From CAVOHU01 sp963817885 (GTDB lineage: Bacteria; Acidobacteriota; Vicinamibacteria; Vicinamibacterales; JAKQTR01): a stretch of 64,000 bases of DNA. The stretch lies in contig CAWFQE010000009.1 of assembly GCA_963817885.1 (NCBI GenBank), forward strand, positions 1 to 64,000, written 5' to 3'. The notes below the pieces were generated by a model, which saw only the letters and a list, made by a program, of their open reading frames with translations, did not search any database and was not told the DNA's origin. Each line of letters begins with the position of its first letter. Within the stretch, counting starts at the first letter, position 1. Below, piece after piece: positions 51,480 to 60,457 of the stretch. A program made the position numbers and the translations under genes.

Positions 51480-52202
51480 TCAGCTCTCGATGACGAAGCC
51501 GGTCTTCGTCAGGCGGATCTTCTCCACGGGCACGCCGAGCAGGGTTTCGAGCAGGTCGCGCGCGAACCCGCGGAACATCTTCTCGCGCTCCCGGTCCCGG
51601 GACTGGGCGGCATCCATGACCCCGGCAATCGGAAGCGATCCGAGAATGACCAGTGATTCGTAGAGCCGCTGCCGATCCCGGTCGCCGATGCGCGCAAAGC
51701 CCGGGTTGGCCGTGAGGCCTGCCCGGAAGATGGCCTGGGCGCCGTCCGCCTGAGCGTCGGTCGGCTCGCGTCCTGACGCGGCGTAGTAGTTCACCATCAC
51801 GAAGAAGGCGGCGGCCCGGCCGACGTCGTTCGCGGGCTCGCGGTCCTGGCGGGCCTGCTCGTCGAAGTTCTGCAGGAATTGCTCGAAGGCGCCGGCCAGC
51901 TGATGGCGGCTGTCGGCTTCCTGCACCAGTGTCTCCGCCAGTTCCGTCACCATCAGGCGAGTTGCGACAGGGCGAAACGTCAGGCTCGAAGACGCGGCCG
52001 GCGGCCTGGAGACCGGCTCAGTGGCGACGTCCTTCCTGGCTGCGTCGGCCAGCATCCGGTTCGCGATCATCGTCCCGATCAGGGCAGAACCGGCGTTGTT
52101 GAAGTTGCCGCCGAGCGAGCTGGTGAACTGGGCGTAGGCGCGGGAGCAGGGCGTCAGCATGAGAACGAGGCTGACGGCGACACCGAGTGGCGTGGTGTTC
52201 AT
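51480..52202 (-). CDS. DUF6683-like secreted protein
   Basis: A 240-residue protein with an N-terminal signal peptide (GVAVSLVLMLTPCSRAYAQ). The mature part is helical and polar: TRLMVTELAETLVQEADSRH, LAGAFEQFLQNFDEQARQDR, DVGRAAAFFVMVNYYAASGR, with a conserved REPTDAQADG segment, which fits the DUF6683 domain of unknown function. I start it at MNTTPLG (52202); an ATG at 52226 is an alternative with its purine-rich tract too close. It lies 15 bases upstream of corA on the same strand, so the two may be cotranscribed. Confidence 0.7.
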   Translation of the reverse strand: MNTTPLGVAVSLVLMLTPCSRAYAQFTSSLGGNFNNAGSALIGTMIANRMLADAARKDVATEPVSRPPAASSSLTFRPVATRLMVTELAETLVQEADSRHQLAGAFEQFLQNFDEQARQDREPANDVGRAAAFFVMVNYYAASGREPTDAQADGAQAIFRAGLTANPGFARIGDRDRQRLYESLVILGSLPIAGVMDAAQSRDREREKMFRGFARDLLETLLGVPVEKIRLTKTGFVIES

Positions 52203-52362
52203 GGCGACCGCGGGATTATCCCACATCCCTTCGGAAAAGGTGCGTGCGATTGCCCTGAGGGCCGGGAGGTTCCTGCGTACTCGCCCGCACGGGCAGCCTG
52301 CTGATCGGGGTTCTGCCTGTCGCGCGGGTAGGTTCGCGCACCCGGCCCCTGTCCACAGGCTG

Positions 52363-54498
52363 CTACGGCTCTCGTCGCTTGAAAATCTGGAAGAGGTTGT
52401 TGTAGTCGTCGGTCCAGAGCCTCAGCCCGGGGATCTGCTCGATGTCCGACGCGGCACTGGCGATGGCCGCGTTGGCGATCACGTCGTGGCTGCGGCTCAC
52501 CAGCATCCAGTCCGAGCTCGACAGGTCGCTGTCGGCCGCCTCGTCTACGATGAGCGCGGAGGCAAGTCCGTATGCATCCGCGATCTGCTTGACGACCGGC
52601 GCCAGCCTCAGGAAGCGGTTGGTGACGTGAATGGCGATGATCCCGTCGGGCCTCATGTGACGGAGGTAGATGCCCATGGCCTCGCGGGTGAGCAGATGCA
52701 CGGGAATCGCGTCGCTCGAAAAGGCGTCGATCGCGAGGACGGCGAATTGCTGCGGCGCCTCGTGCTCGAGGCTCAGCCGCGCGTCGCCCAGCACGGTCTC
52801 GATGCGCGCCTGGGAGTCGCGCAGAAACGTGAACTCGCGCGAGGCAAGGTCGATGACCTGCGGATTGATGTCGTAGAAGCGGAACGTGTCGCCCGGCCTG
52901 CCATACGCGGCGATGGTGCCTGCGCCGAGACCGATGATCCCGACACGACGGCCCGGCGGGTCCGCGACGCGCAAGGCGACGGCGATGCCGCTCGATTCGC
53001 CGTAGTAACTGGTCGGCTCGCGGCGCCGGGTCTCGTTCAGAAACTGCTCTCCGTGCAGGATGGTGCCGTGAATCAGCCGCCTGACGCTGTCATCCGCCTC
53101 GGCCGGACCCGTGTCGTAGGTTCGCAGCGCTCCATAGAAGTTCCGCTCGGACACCCGCACGTCGCTTCGCTCTTTCTTGATCTGCCAGTACGTATAGGTG
53201 CCGCAGGCGACGGCGACGGAGAGGGCCACGGCCGGCACCACGAACAACAGCTTGTGCGCGAACAGGCCGCGGAGCACGATGACGGCCAGCAGGGCCGTGA
53301 GCGACAGCCCGATCCCGAGCTCGTAGTACGACGGGAGAAGGCGAGGCGCAAGCAGGCCGACGATCAATCCGCCGACCGCTCCGCCCGCTGAAATCATCAG
53401 GTAGTAGCGCGTGAGGTGGCGAGGGGCAGGCTTGAGCCGGGCGAGCTCGCCGTGACAGAACATGCACGAGACAAACAGGCCCGCCGCGTAGAGGGGCACC
53501 GCCACGGGAAGATCGAGCGTGACGTCGTCCGACTGAAGTCCGTAGGCACACGCGACCAGAAGGCCGAGCATCGGGACCATGACGATCGACCGCCGATACC
53601 AGCGCTCGTGGTCGAAGCAGATGATGAAGCTCGCCAGGTACAGCGTGAGCGGCAGCAGCCACAGGAACGGCACCGACGCGATGTTCTGCGTGATGTGATT
53701 GGTGACGGCGAGCAACAGCCACGTGCTCATCGTGGGGAAGGCCAGCCAGAGCGCCATCTGCGTCCAGCCGGGATTCGGACCCAACGCGCCGGGCACGGCC
53801 GGCGCCGGAGCCGGGTCGCCCGGATAGGCCTCGGGGCCAGCCGACTGAACTGTGCCGCCGGCCGGCGGCGCGCCATCGTCGGCCCGCACGGCGCGACGTC
53901 CGGGGCGCGCGAGGCGCGCGCTGCGGAGGCTGCGAATAGCGGTGGCGCCGCACAGCACGGTGAAAGCGCCATAGGCACCCGACCAGAGGTAGGCCTGCCT
54001 CGTGGTCGAGATCCATGGCTCGACGGCGAATGGGTAGCTGATCAACGCCAGCAGCGACGCGAGATTCGACAGCGCGAACAGGCGGTAGACCGTGCGCCCC
54101 GGATACGCGCGGGCGAACCAGGCCTGCAAGAGCGGCCCGGTTGTGGACAGCAGGAAGTACGGCAGCCCGATGGTCGCGCCGAGCAGCCCGAGAATGCGCC
54201 ACGCCGGGTCTTCGTGTCCCGCCGGTTTCCAGGCGAGAGCGGCGAGGATCGGCAGCGTGAGGAGGCTCACCCCCAGCAGCGCCACGTGAACGCCGGCCTG
54301 GGCCCGCGGCCGCAGCCTGCGGGTCGTCCAGTCCGAGTAGGCGTAGCCCGCCAGCAGCACCACCTGGAAGAAGACCAGGCAGGTGGTCCACACGGCGCTC
54401 GTGCCGCCGAACCACGGCAGGATCTGTTTCGCGATGAGCGGCTGGACCAGGAACAGGAGGAAGGCGCTGGCGAAGATGGTCGCAGCGTAGATCGCCAC
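52363..54498 (-). CDS. fused membrane/spermidine-synthase-like protein
   Basis: A 711-residue protein. It starts at a GTG placing the first helix at the N-terminus, as in homologues (VAIYAATIFASAFLLFLVQP); a TTG at 54561 is an alternative. About ten transmembrane helices occupy residues ~1-440. The C-terminal ~230 residues carry a polyamine-synthase-like Rossmann fold: IIGLGAGTIAAYG, FRFYDINPQVIDLASREF, VLGDARLSLE, LAIDAFSSDAIPVHLLTREA. The last motif replaces the catalytic DxxDP of spermidine synthases with DAFSSD, so true spermidine synthesis is not assured. A Pro/Ala-rich loop interrupts the membrane domain (~residues 215-255). The function is unknown. Confidence 0.82.
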   Translation of the reverse strand: MAIYAATIFASAFLLFLVQPLIAKQILPWFGGTSAVWTTCLVFFQVVLLAGYAYSDWTTRRLRPRAQAGVHVALLGVSLLTLPILAALAWKPAGHEDPAWRILGLLGATIGLPYFLLSTTGPLLQAWFARAYPGRTVYRLFALSNLASLLALISYPFAVEPWISTTRQAYLWSGAYGAFTVLCGATAIRSLRSARLARPGRRAVRADDGAPPAGGTVQSAGPEAYPGDPAPAPAVPGALGPNPGWTQMALWLAFPTMSTWLLLAVTNHITQNIASVPFLWLLPLTLYLASFIICFDHERWYRRSIVMVPMLGLLVACAYGLQSDDVTLDLPVAVPLYAAGLFVSCMFCHGELARLKPAPRHLTRYYLMISAGGAVGGLIVGLLAPRLLPSYYELGIGLSLTALLAVIVLRGLFAHKLLFVVPAVALSVAVACGTYTYWQIKKERSDVRVSERNFYGALRTYDTGPAEADDSVRRLIHGTILHGEQFLNETRRREPTSYYGESSGIAVALRVADPPGRRVGIIGLGAGTIAAYGRPGDTFRFYDINPQVIDLASREFTFLRDSQARIETVLGDARLSLEHEAPQQFAVLAIDAFSSDAIPVHLLTREAMGIYLRHMRPDGIIAIHVTNRFLRLAPVVKQIADAYGLASALIVDEAADSDLSSSDWMLVSRSHDVIANAAIASAASDIEQIPGLRLWTDDYNNLFQIFKRREP

Positions 54499-54687
54499 TG
54501 GTCCAGGTCTCTTGAAGAAAAGGCACCCGTACGCACCAGAACGGTGCGGACGCCTTGCCAATTCGAGGCGCGTTGGATCAACAGCCTATCACTGCTTCCG
54601 GATCCAGGCGCCGTTCGGCCCGGCTGCGCCGTCGCGCCACCGTCGCGGCGGGCGGCGCGGTCCCGAGCGATCGGCGGCCTCGAGGCG

Positions 54688-55743
54688 CTACGGAGAGTCG
54701 GCCCGTGCGGGGCGCGGCGCCCTGGCCCATCGGAGTTTCGCCGCGCTGGCACGAGGATTTCGACGGCACTCGTCGACTCCCGGGCGAACGATGTCGGTGG
54801 CGATCGCCTCGTAGGCCCCGGCGCGGAGTCCGGCCTGAAACGCCTTCTTCACACGCCGATCCTCACCGGAGTGAAACGTCACCACAGCCACGCGCCCGCC
54901 AGGGTTCAGGCATTGAGGCAATTGCCTCAGGAACGTCTCGAGGGCCGTCATCTCCTCGTTCACGGCGATCCGCAGGGCCTGGAACACCCGGCGCACGCTC
55001 TTTTCCCGTTCGTCGTCCGGGACGTGCGGAAGGGCTGCCCGAACCGCGGCCGACAACGCGGTGGTTTCGTCGATCACGGATCCCGCCAGCGCGTCGGCCA
55101 GGGCGCGGGCGTCAGGCTGGTCGGCAAGGTCCTCGAGGATCGCCGCAAGGCCCGCCGGATCGATCCTGCGCAGCAGCGCGGAGGCGGGCTGGCCGCGGCT
55201 CGGGTTCATTCGCATGTCGAGCGGGCCCGGAACCTTGAAGGAGAACCCGCGGTCCGGCGCGTCGAGCTGCATGGACGAGAGGCCGAGATCCGCGAGAATG
55301 ATGTCCGCTCCCTTGATCTCCGCTGAAGCCAGCACCTGCGGCAGCCCGGCGAAGTTCGACCGTCGCGCGACGAAGGCATCCGGAGAGAATCCCAGCCGGC
55401 GCATGCGGGCTTCGGTCTTCGGCAGCTCGACCGGGTCGACATCGAGACCAATCAGTTTCCCGCCTGGCAGCACGCGCTCCAGGATCGCCCTGGCATGGCC
55501 ACCGTAGCCAACCGTGCAATCCACGGCGATCTCGCCGGGCCGAGGCTGGAGCGCTTCGAGGATTTCCGACACCAGGACGGGGATGTGGGTGCCGGCCGGG
55601 GTCTTTCCCGACGCGATGACCCTGGCCACGGTATCGGGAAACGTCTCCGGCGAATGTTCCTTGTACTTGTCGGCGAACTGTCGTGGATGTGTCCCCGAGT
55701 AGCGCGGACGCCGGCGGTGGGGCGCAGGCGGATCGCCGGTCAT
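54688..55743 (-). CDS. rsmH: 16S rRNA (cytosine(1402)-N4)-methyltransferase RsmH
   Basis: A 351-residue class I methyltransferase that modifies C1402 of 16S rRNA. Hallmarks: HIPVLVSEILEALQPRPGEI, VDCTVGYGGHARAILE (SAM motif), DLGLSSMQLDAPDRGFSF, DMRMNPSRG, RRVFQALRIAVNEEM and VVTFHSGEDRRVKKAF. A ~50-residue N-terminal extension (RRPRYSGTHPRQFADKYKEH) precedes the usual start, a feature of the longer RsmH form. The gene is normally beside mraZ and ftsL in the division cluster, but here it stands alone between a membrane enzyme and a TerB-like gene. Confidence 0.93.
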   Translation of the reverse strand: MTGDPPAPHRRRPRYSGTHPRQFADKYKEHSPETFPDTVARVIASGKTPAGTHIPVLVSEILEALQPRPGEIAVDCTVGYGGHARAILERVLPGGKLIGLDVDPVELPKTEARMRRLGFSPDAFVARRSNFAGLPQVLASAEIKGADIILADLGLSSMQLDAPDRGFSFKVPGPLDMRMNPSRGQPASALLRRIDPAGLAAILEDLADQPDARALADALAGSVIDETTALSAAVRAALPHVPDDEREKSVRRVFQALRIAVNEEMTALETFLRQLPQCLNPGGRVAVVTFHSGEDRRVKKAFQAGLRAGAYEAIATDIVRPGVDECRRNPRASAAKLRWARAPRPARADSP

Positions 55744-55895
55744 GGCTCGTCATTCCCTGGGGACATCGAGAACATGGTAGCTGATGTCCCGCCCGATGCC
55801 GTCGCTGACGGGCCCCAGCCTGGAGCCTCGTCATCCCTGCGGCGCCGACCTCGCTCGTGCCGAAGATGCGGTATTGTGAGACCAAGGAGCAGACC

Positions 55896-56846
55896 ATGAC
55901 CGACCAGGAACAGCACGCCATCGTAACGATCCTGCTCATGGCCGCGTTCGCCGACGGCAACGAAGACGAGGCGGAACGGGCCGAAGTCGCACGCATCGCG
56001 GAATCGCTGACACGCGGGGGCGACATCAACGTCGCGGGCCTGTACCAGGACGTGCTGCTGAAGCGCGCGTCACTCGATGACGCGGCGGCCGCACTGGCGT
56101 CGCAGGAGGCGAGGCGGCTGGCCTACGACCTGTCGGTCGGCGTGTGCAATGCCGACGGTTCGCTGGTCGAGGCGGAACGCTCGTTCCTGTCGGACCTCCA
56201 GGCCAGGCTGGGTTTCGACCCGGCTGAGGCGGCGTCGGCACGTGCTTTCACCGCGAAGGCCGAGGCGCTGGCCGCCGCGCCGCTGGCCGTCGTGTCGGCG
56301 GCCGAACCGCCCGTGCTGACCAGCGCCATGACCGCCGCCGAGCTGGACCGCGTGATCCTGAACTACGCGATTCTCAACGGCGCGCTCGAGCTGCTGCCCG
56401 ACTCGCTGGCGACGCTGGCGATCATCCCTCTGCAGATGAAGCTGGTGTACCGCATCGGCAAGTCGTACGGCTTCGAGCTGGACGGCGGGCACATCAAAGA
56501 GTTCCTGGCCACGGCCGGCGTCGGGATGGCCTCGCAGTATGTTGAGCAGATCGGCGCCAGGCTCATCGGCGGGATCTTCGGGCGGGGCCTGCTTGGCGGG
56601 CTGCTGGGCGGCGTGGCGAGACAGTCGGTCAGCTCGGGGTTCTCCTTCGCCACCACCTATGCTCTCGGGCGCCTCGCCGTGCGATACTACGCCGGCGGGC
56701 GCACCTTCAGCGCGCAGCTGCTGAAGGATACCTACGACAGCCTGCTGGCCGAGGCGAAAGGCCTGCATGGCCAGTACCTGCCGGCGATCCAGGAGAAGGC
56801 ACGCACGGTGAACGTGGCGCAGATTCTCCAGGACGTGCGGCAGTAG
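55896..56846 (+). CDS. TerB-like and DUF697-like domain protein
   Basis: A 316-residue protein with AAGGAG before the ATG. Residues ~1-125 form a TerB-type helical bundle (VTILLMAAFADGNEDEAERA, YDLSVGVCNADGSLVEAERS) with acidic clusters that may bind metal. The C-terminal part (~150-316) resembles DUF697/YcjF-type membrane-associated domains: LLPDSLATLAIIPLQMKLVY, RIGKSYGFELDGGHIKEFLA, then glycine-rich hydrophobic helices. Related proteins are linked to stress responses, and the role here is unknown. It is followed 36 bases later by the metallopeptidase gene. Confidence 0.75.
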   Translation: MTDQEQHAIVTILLMAAFADGNEDEAERAEVARIAESLTRGGDINVAGLYQDVLLKRASLDDAAAALASQEARRLAYDLSVGVCNADGSLVEAERSFLSDLQARLGFDPAEAASARAFTAKAEALAAAPLAVVSAAEPPVLTSAMTAAELDRVILNYAILNGALELLPDSLATLAIIPLQMKLVYRIGKSYGFELDGGHIKEFLATAGVGMASQYVEQIGARLIGGIFGRGLLGGLLGGVARQSVSSGFSFATTYALGRLAVRYYAGGRTFSAQLLKDTYDSLLAEAKGLHGQYLPAIQEKARTVNVAQILQDVRQ

Positions 56847-56882
56847 AGGGAACGCCGCTGAAGGCGGCGGATCGAACCAGCC

Positions 56883-57956
56883 ATGTCTGCCGGCATCAGC
56901 CACGGGGACCGTCCTCTCACCTCCGAGCCCGCCCTCTCGGCTTCGGGCGAGTGGGCCTCGCTGCCCGACGACCAGCTGCTCCGCCTCCGGCTGTGCGACC
57001 TGGGACTGAGCCTCGAGTCGTCTCCGTGGCTGCACGAGAGAATCGAAGAACTCTCGAGAGATTTCGAGGCGCGCCAGATCAAGTTTCGCCCGCATTTCTG
57101 GCTCTCCGACGAATGGTTCACGCCGGATGGCGTACCTGGAGTCGCGCTTCCCTTCTACCTCGCCCACCCCCGGCTGGCCAGGCTCGAGGAAAGCCAGATG
57201 CTCGAGGTCGAGGGAGGCACCCCGGAGTGGTGCCTCCGAATCCTGCGCCACGAAGCCGGCCACGCGATCGACAACGCCTATCGCCTGCAGCGGCGTCGGC
57301 GCCGGCAGGAGCTGTTCGGCAGCTCGTCCAAGCCGTACCCGGAAGACTACACGCCGCGGCCCTACAGCCGGCGTTTCGTGGTGCACCTGCAGTCGTGGTA
57401 CGCGCAGAGCCACCCCTCGGAGGACTTTGCCGAGACCTTCGCGGTGTGGCTCACGCCGGACTCGCAGTGGCGGGCGCGGTACGCGGGCTGGCCGGCCCTT
57501 CGAAAGCTCGAGTACATGGACACGCTGATGCGGGAGATCGGCCCGCTCGATCCGGCCGTCGGATGGGGCAAGCCCGTTGACCCGCTCCAGCGCATCCGCC
57601 GGACGCTCGGCACGCACTACCAGCGCAAGCGCGCCCGGTACGGCGTCGACTACCCGAACTTCTACGACCGGGACCTGAGGCGGCTGTTCTCGGACGCGCC
57701 GGAGTTCGCGTCGAATGTCACGGCTGCCGCGTTCCTTTCGCGAATCCGAAGGCCGGTCCGGCGGCGCGTCGCGCGTTTCACGGGCGAGCGGCAGTACAGG
57801 ATCGATCAGGTGATCGAGAACATCATGAGGCGCAGCCAGGAGCTCGGCCTGCGCCTCGCGGGCCCGGAAGACCGGGCGCAAATGGACTTTACGGCGCTGC
57901 TCACGGCACAAACGGTGAACGACCTGCACAGCCGGAGGCACAGGCTGGTCATATGA
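56883..57956 (+). CDS. putative zinc-binding metallopeptidase, paired with an ATP-grasp ligase
   Basis: A 357-residue cytoplasmic protein with HEAGH in LRILRHEAGHAIDNAYRLQR, the zincin HEXXH signature (about residues 121-125). Upstream blocks are FRPHFWLSDEWFTPDGVPGV and YLAHPRLARLEESQML. Downstream, YAQSHPSEDFAETFAVWLTP supplies a conserved Glu likely to be the third zinc ligand. It matches the family of putative zinc-binding metallopeptidases (COG4307/Peptidase_Mx type). Its stop overlaps the ATP-grasp start by four bases (ATGA), so the two proteins are made together and probably act in one pathway, perhaps ligating and trimming a peptide. Confidence 0.78.
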   Translation: MSAGISHGDRPLTSEPALSASGEWASLPDDQLLRLRLCDLGLSLESSPWLHERIEELSRDFEARQIKFRPHFWLSDEWFTPDGVPGVALPFYLAHPRLARLEESQMLEVEGGTPEWCLRILRHEAGHAIDNAYRLQRRRRRQELFGSSSKPYPEDYTPRPYSRRFVVHLQSWYAQSHPSEDFAETFAVWLTPDSQWRARYAGWPALRKLEYMDTLMREIGPLDPAVGWGKPVDPLQRIRRTLGTHYQRKRARYGVDYPNFYDRDLRRLFSDAPEFASNVTAAAFLSRIRRPVRRRVARFTGERQYRIDQVIENIMRRSQELGLRLAGPEDRAQMDFTALLTAQTVNDLHSRRHRLVI

Positions 57957-58972
57957 AGGCGCTCAAGGTCCTTGCGCTGATGCACGACTATCTCGTCCCG
58001 CCCGACGACACCGAGGGTGTCGACGTGGTCCAGGTACCCTGGAAAATGGAATTCGACGTCGTCTCGCACCTCGAGGACATGGGGCACCAGGTGCGGAAGG
58101 TCGGCGTCAAGGACGATCTCAGCGTCATCGGGCAGGCCATCCAGGACTTCGCTCCCCAGATCGTCTTCAACCTGATGGAGAGTTTCAGCGAGATCGGCGT
58201 CTTCGATCAGCACGTGGTCAGTTACCTGGAGTTGATGAAGACGCCGTACACGGGGTGCAACCCGCGCGGCCTGATGCTCTCGCGAGACAAAGCCCTTGCA
58301 CGAACGCTGCTCGCCTATCACCGCATTCCTGCCCCGGAGTTCGCCGTGGTGCGGATGGGCCAGGTGCCCCGGATCCAGAAGCGACTGCGATTCCCGCTCA
58401 TCGTCAAGTCGCTGACGCAGGAGGCGTCGATCGGAATCTCTCAGGCGTCGATCGTCGAAGACGACGCGGCGCTGCGCGAGCGCGTCAGATTCGTCCACCA
58501 GAACATCCACACCGATGCGATCGTCGAGCGCTACATCGACGGGCGCGAGTTGTATGTCGGCGTGCTGGGGAACTTCAGGCTGCGGGTGCTGCCGGTCTGG
58601 GAAATGGACTTCGCGCAGATGCCGGAGCGCGCGCACCGCATCGCGAGCGAGCGGGTGAAATGGAACGACGCGTACCGCGACAAGCACGGCATCAAGACCG
58701 GACCGGCCGACCTGCCGGCCGATCTCGCCAGGCAGATCCAGCGCGTCTGCAAGCGCGTGTTCCGCACGCTCGACTTGAGCGGCTACGCGAGGATCGATCT
58801 GAGGCTCGATGCCGGGGGGCGGCTCTACGTGCTCGAAGCCAACCCCAACCCGCAGCTCGCCTACGGGGAGGACTTCGCCGAGGCCGCGGAGCACGTCGGC
58901 ATCAGCTACGAAGCGCTCCTGCAGCTCATCCTCAATCTCGGGCTCCGATGGAGGCCTGGGCAGGCGGGATGA
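57953..58972 (+). CDS. ATP-grasp ligase, D-alanine-D-alanine ligase-like
   Basis: A 339-residue ATP-grasp enzyme: VVQVPWKMEFDVVSHLEDMG, FNLMESFSEIGVFDQHVVSY, MLSRDKALARTLLAYHRIPA (start of the ATP-grasp), LIVKSLTQEASIGISQASIV (ATP-binding Lys and loop), DAIVERYIDGRELYVGVLGN and ARIDLRLDAGGRLYVLEANP (Mg-binding Glu/Asn). It is of the D-Ala-D-Ala ligase fold but outside a peptidoglycan gene cluster, so the amino acid or peptide substrate is unknown. It is translationally coupled to the metallopeptidase. Confidence 0.85.
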   Translation: MKALKVLALMHDYLVPPDDTEGVDVVQVPWKMEFDVVSHLEDMGHQVRKVGVKDDLSVIGQAIQDFAPQIVFNLMESFSEIGVFDQHVVSYLELMKTPYTGCNPRGLMLSRDKALARTLLAYHRIPAPEFAVVRMGQVPRIQKRLRFPLIVKSLTQEASIGISQASIVEDDAALRERVRFVHQNIHTDAIVERYIDGRELYVGVLGNFRLRVLPVWEMDFAQMPERAHRIASERVKWNDAYRDKHGIKTGPADLPADLARQIQRVCKRVFRTLDLSGYARIDLRLDAGGRLYVLEANPNPQLAYGEDFAEAAEHVGISYEALLQLILNLGLRWRPGQAG

Positions 58973-59018
58973 CGCGCGTCCGCCGCGCGCGTTCTCCAGG
59001 CGGGTGCCGCCTCGACGC

Positions 59019-60092
59019 TCAGCGGCTGCCCGCGCGTTGGAGCGCGTCGAGCCGACGCTTGAGCGTGGACTGCCAGGCGCCGGCGGGCGCCAGCTCGATC
59101 AGGCGGCCCAGCGCTCGAACCTGGGCGGTACGCAGCGCATCGGAGGCGGGAACTGAGACGTCCGGAACGACGCCGCGGCCCTCCCAGTTGCCCCCGGCAA
59201 TCGCCGTCCGGACCCGCCCGTTCGGCACGGTGACCTCGAGACGCGAGTTGACCGGGTACGGACGTCCAGGATTTGCAGCTCCGGCCGTTCGCTCGCCAAC
59301 GACCTCCGCGCGACGCCGCTCCTGGAGGATGAACGCGAATCCCTCGCCCGCCGAGAAGGTGTGCTCCGAGGTCAGAACGTAGGCGGGCCGTGTTCCGTTG
59401 CGCTCGGCGACGGCCGGCTCGGCGGTGGCATACCTGAGACCGCCGACGCCGGATCTCGGGATGATCTCGAACAGCGGCAGGGCGGCGTCGTTGAACTGGT
59501 AGCTTGCCAGCAGGGCCACCGTGTCCGGGTTGCCGCCGCCGTTGTCCCGCAGGTCCAGGACGATCGCGTCGGCGTGCTGCAGCAGGCGCATGGCTGCGGC
59601 GATGGTGCCTCCAGCTTCCTCGAGGCGGTAGAACGACGTCAGGTCGAGGTAGCCGATATTGCCAGGCAGGATCTCGACGCGACGGACGTCGAAGTTGTCG
59701 CGACGGCCCCGGACTTCTCGGGTGTCTTCGATCGAAAGGGCCGCCGCCCGCGGCTCCCGATCCGCAAGCACGGTCACGGCCAGGTGCTTGTCTTTGGTGG
59801 CGTCGAACAGGTCACGCGTCACAAGCGTGGCGAGCGCATCGACGGTGGCTGCGCGATCATAAAGGCCCTGCGAAAGCCGGGCCCGGACCGAGGCAGCCGT
59901 CCGCCGGGCCACCTCCGGGTCGAAGTACTCCCGCTCGACCACCGACGCGATGGTCTCGACCGCCTCCCGAATGAGCGCCCGGGTCATCCCCGCAGCCGGT
60001 TGCTGACCGGCCGGCTGGCCGCCGAGCGCGAGCACCGCGATGGCCAGCACGGCTGCGCCGACTTCGTGCCTGAGTCCGGCGGTGGCTGTCAT
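59019..60092 (-). CDS. S41 family (tail-specific/IRBP-like) peptidase, secreted
   Basis: A 357-residue exported peptidase with AGGAAGCGCGATC before the ATG and a signal peptide (GAAVLAIAVLALGGQPAGQQ). The N-terminal S41 helical cap is ALIREAVETIASVVEREYFD. The core carries ILPGNIGYLDLTSFYRLEEA, ADAIVLDLRDNGGGNPDTVA, TSEHTFSAGEGFAFILQ (catalytic Ser in TFSAGEG) and GERTAGAANPGRPYPV. No PDZ domain is present, as in the IRBP-like branch. It probably degrades peptides in the envelope. It converges with the ATP-grasp gene and diverges from the M16 peptidase. Confidence 0.88.
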   Translation of the reverse strand: MTATAGLRHEVGAAVLAIAVLALGGQPAGQQPAAGMTRALIREAVETIASVVEREYFDPEVARRTAASVRARLSQGLYDRAATVDALATLVTRDLFDATKDKHLAVTVLADREPRAAALSIEDTREVRGRRDNFDVRRVEILPGNIGYLDLTSFYRLEEAGGTIAAAMRLLQHADAIVLDLRDNGGGNPDTVALLASYQFNDAALPLFEIIPRSGVGGLRYATAEPAVAERNGTRPAYVLTSEHTFSAGEGFAFILQERRRAEVVGERTAGAANPGRPYPVNSRLEVTVPNGRVRTAIAGGNWEGRGVVPDVSVPASDALRTAQVRALGRLIELAPAGAWQSTLKRRLDALQRAGSR

Positions 60093-60457
60093 GATCGCGC
60101 TTCCTGGCTGTGTCATCATCCGGCGGATCCCGCACGACGCCGGCATCCTGGCGCGGCAGCGCCCAGGCGACGACCCTCCATTCCTCCGGGAGCGCCGCCT
60201 CAGCCCGTCCACGGGGCCCCTGGCATCGACTGTAGCGCGAAGCCCGGGAGAGCGACAAATCCTGCGCAAGGCCCCGGCAAGGCCCGGTCGGATCCCAGGT
60301 GACGGGAGCTCCGGGGCGGGCGCCTTGACGACGGCCAACTCAACACCGATGATCGTCCTACAGGATATCGATGAATCCTGGGAATCGGCGGCACCTCTTG
60401 GGGGATCCCGGCGGGACCCTCGGGCCATTCACGAGCGCCAGGGCACGAAGGAGACTC
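60093..60457. promoter_or_regulatory. divergent intergenic region upstream of the S41 and M16 peptidase genes
   Basis: About 365 bases with no gene. It must contain promoters for both divergent peptidase genes. I see no clear operator. Confidence 0.45.
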
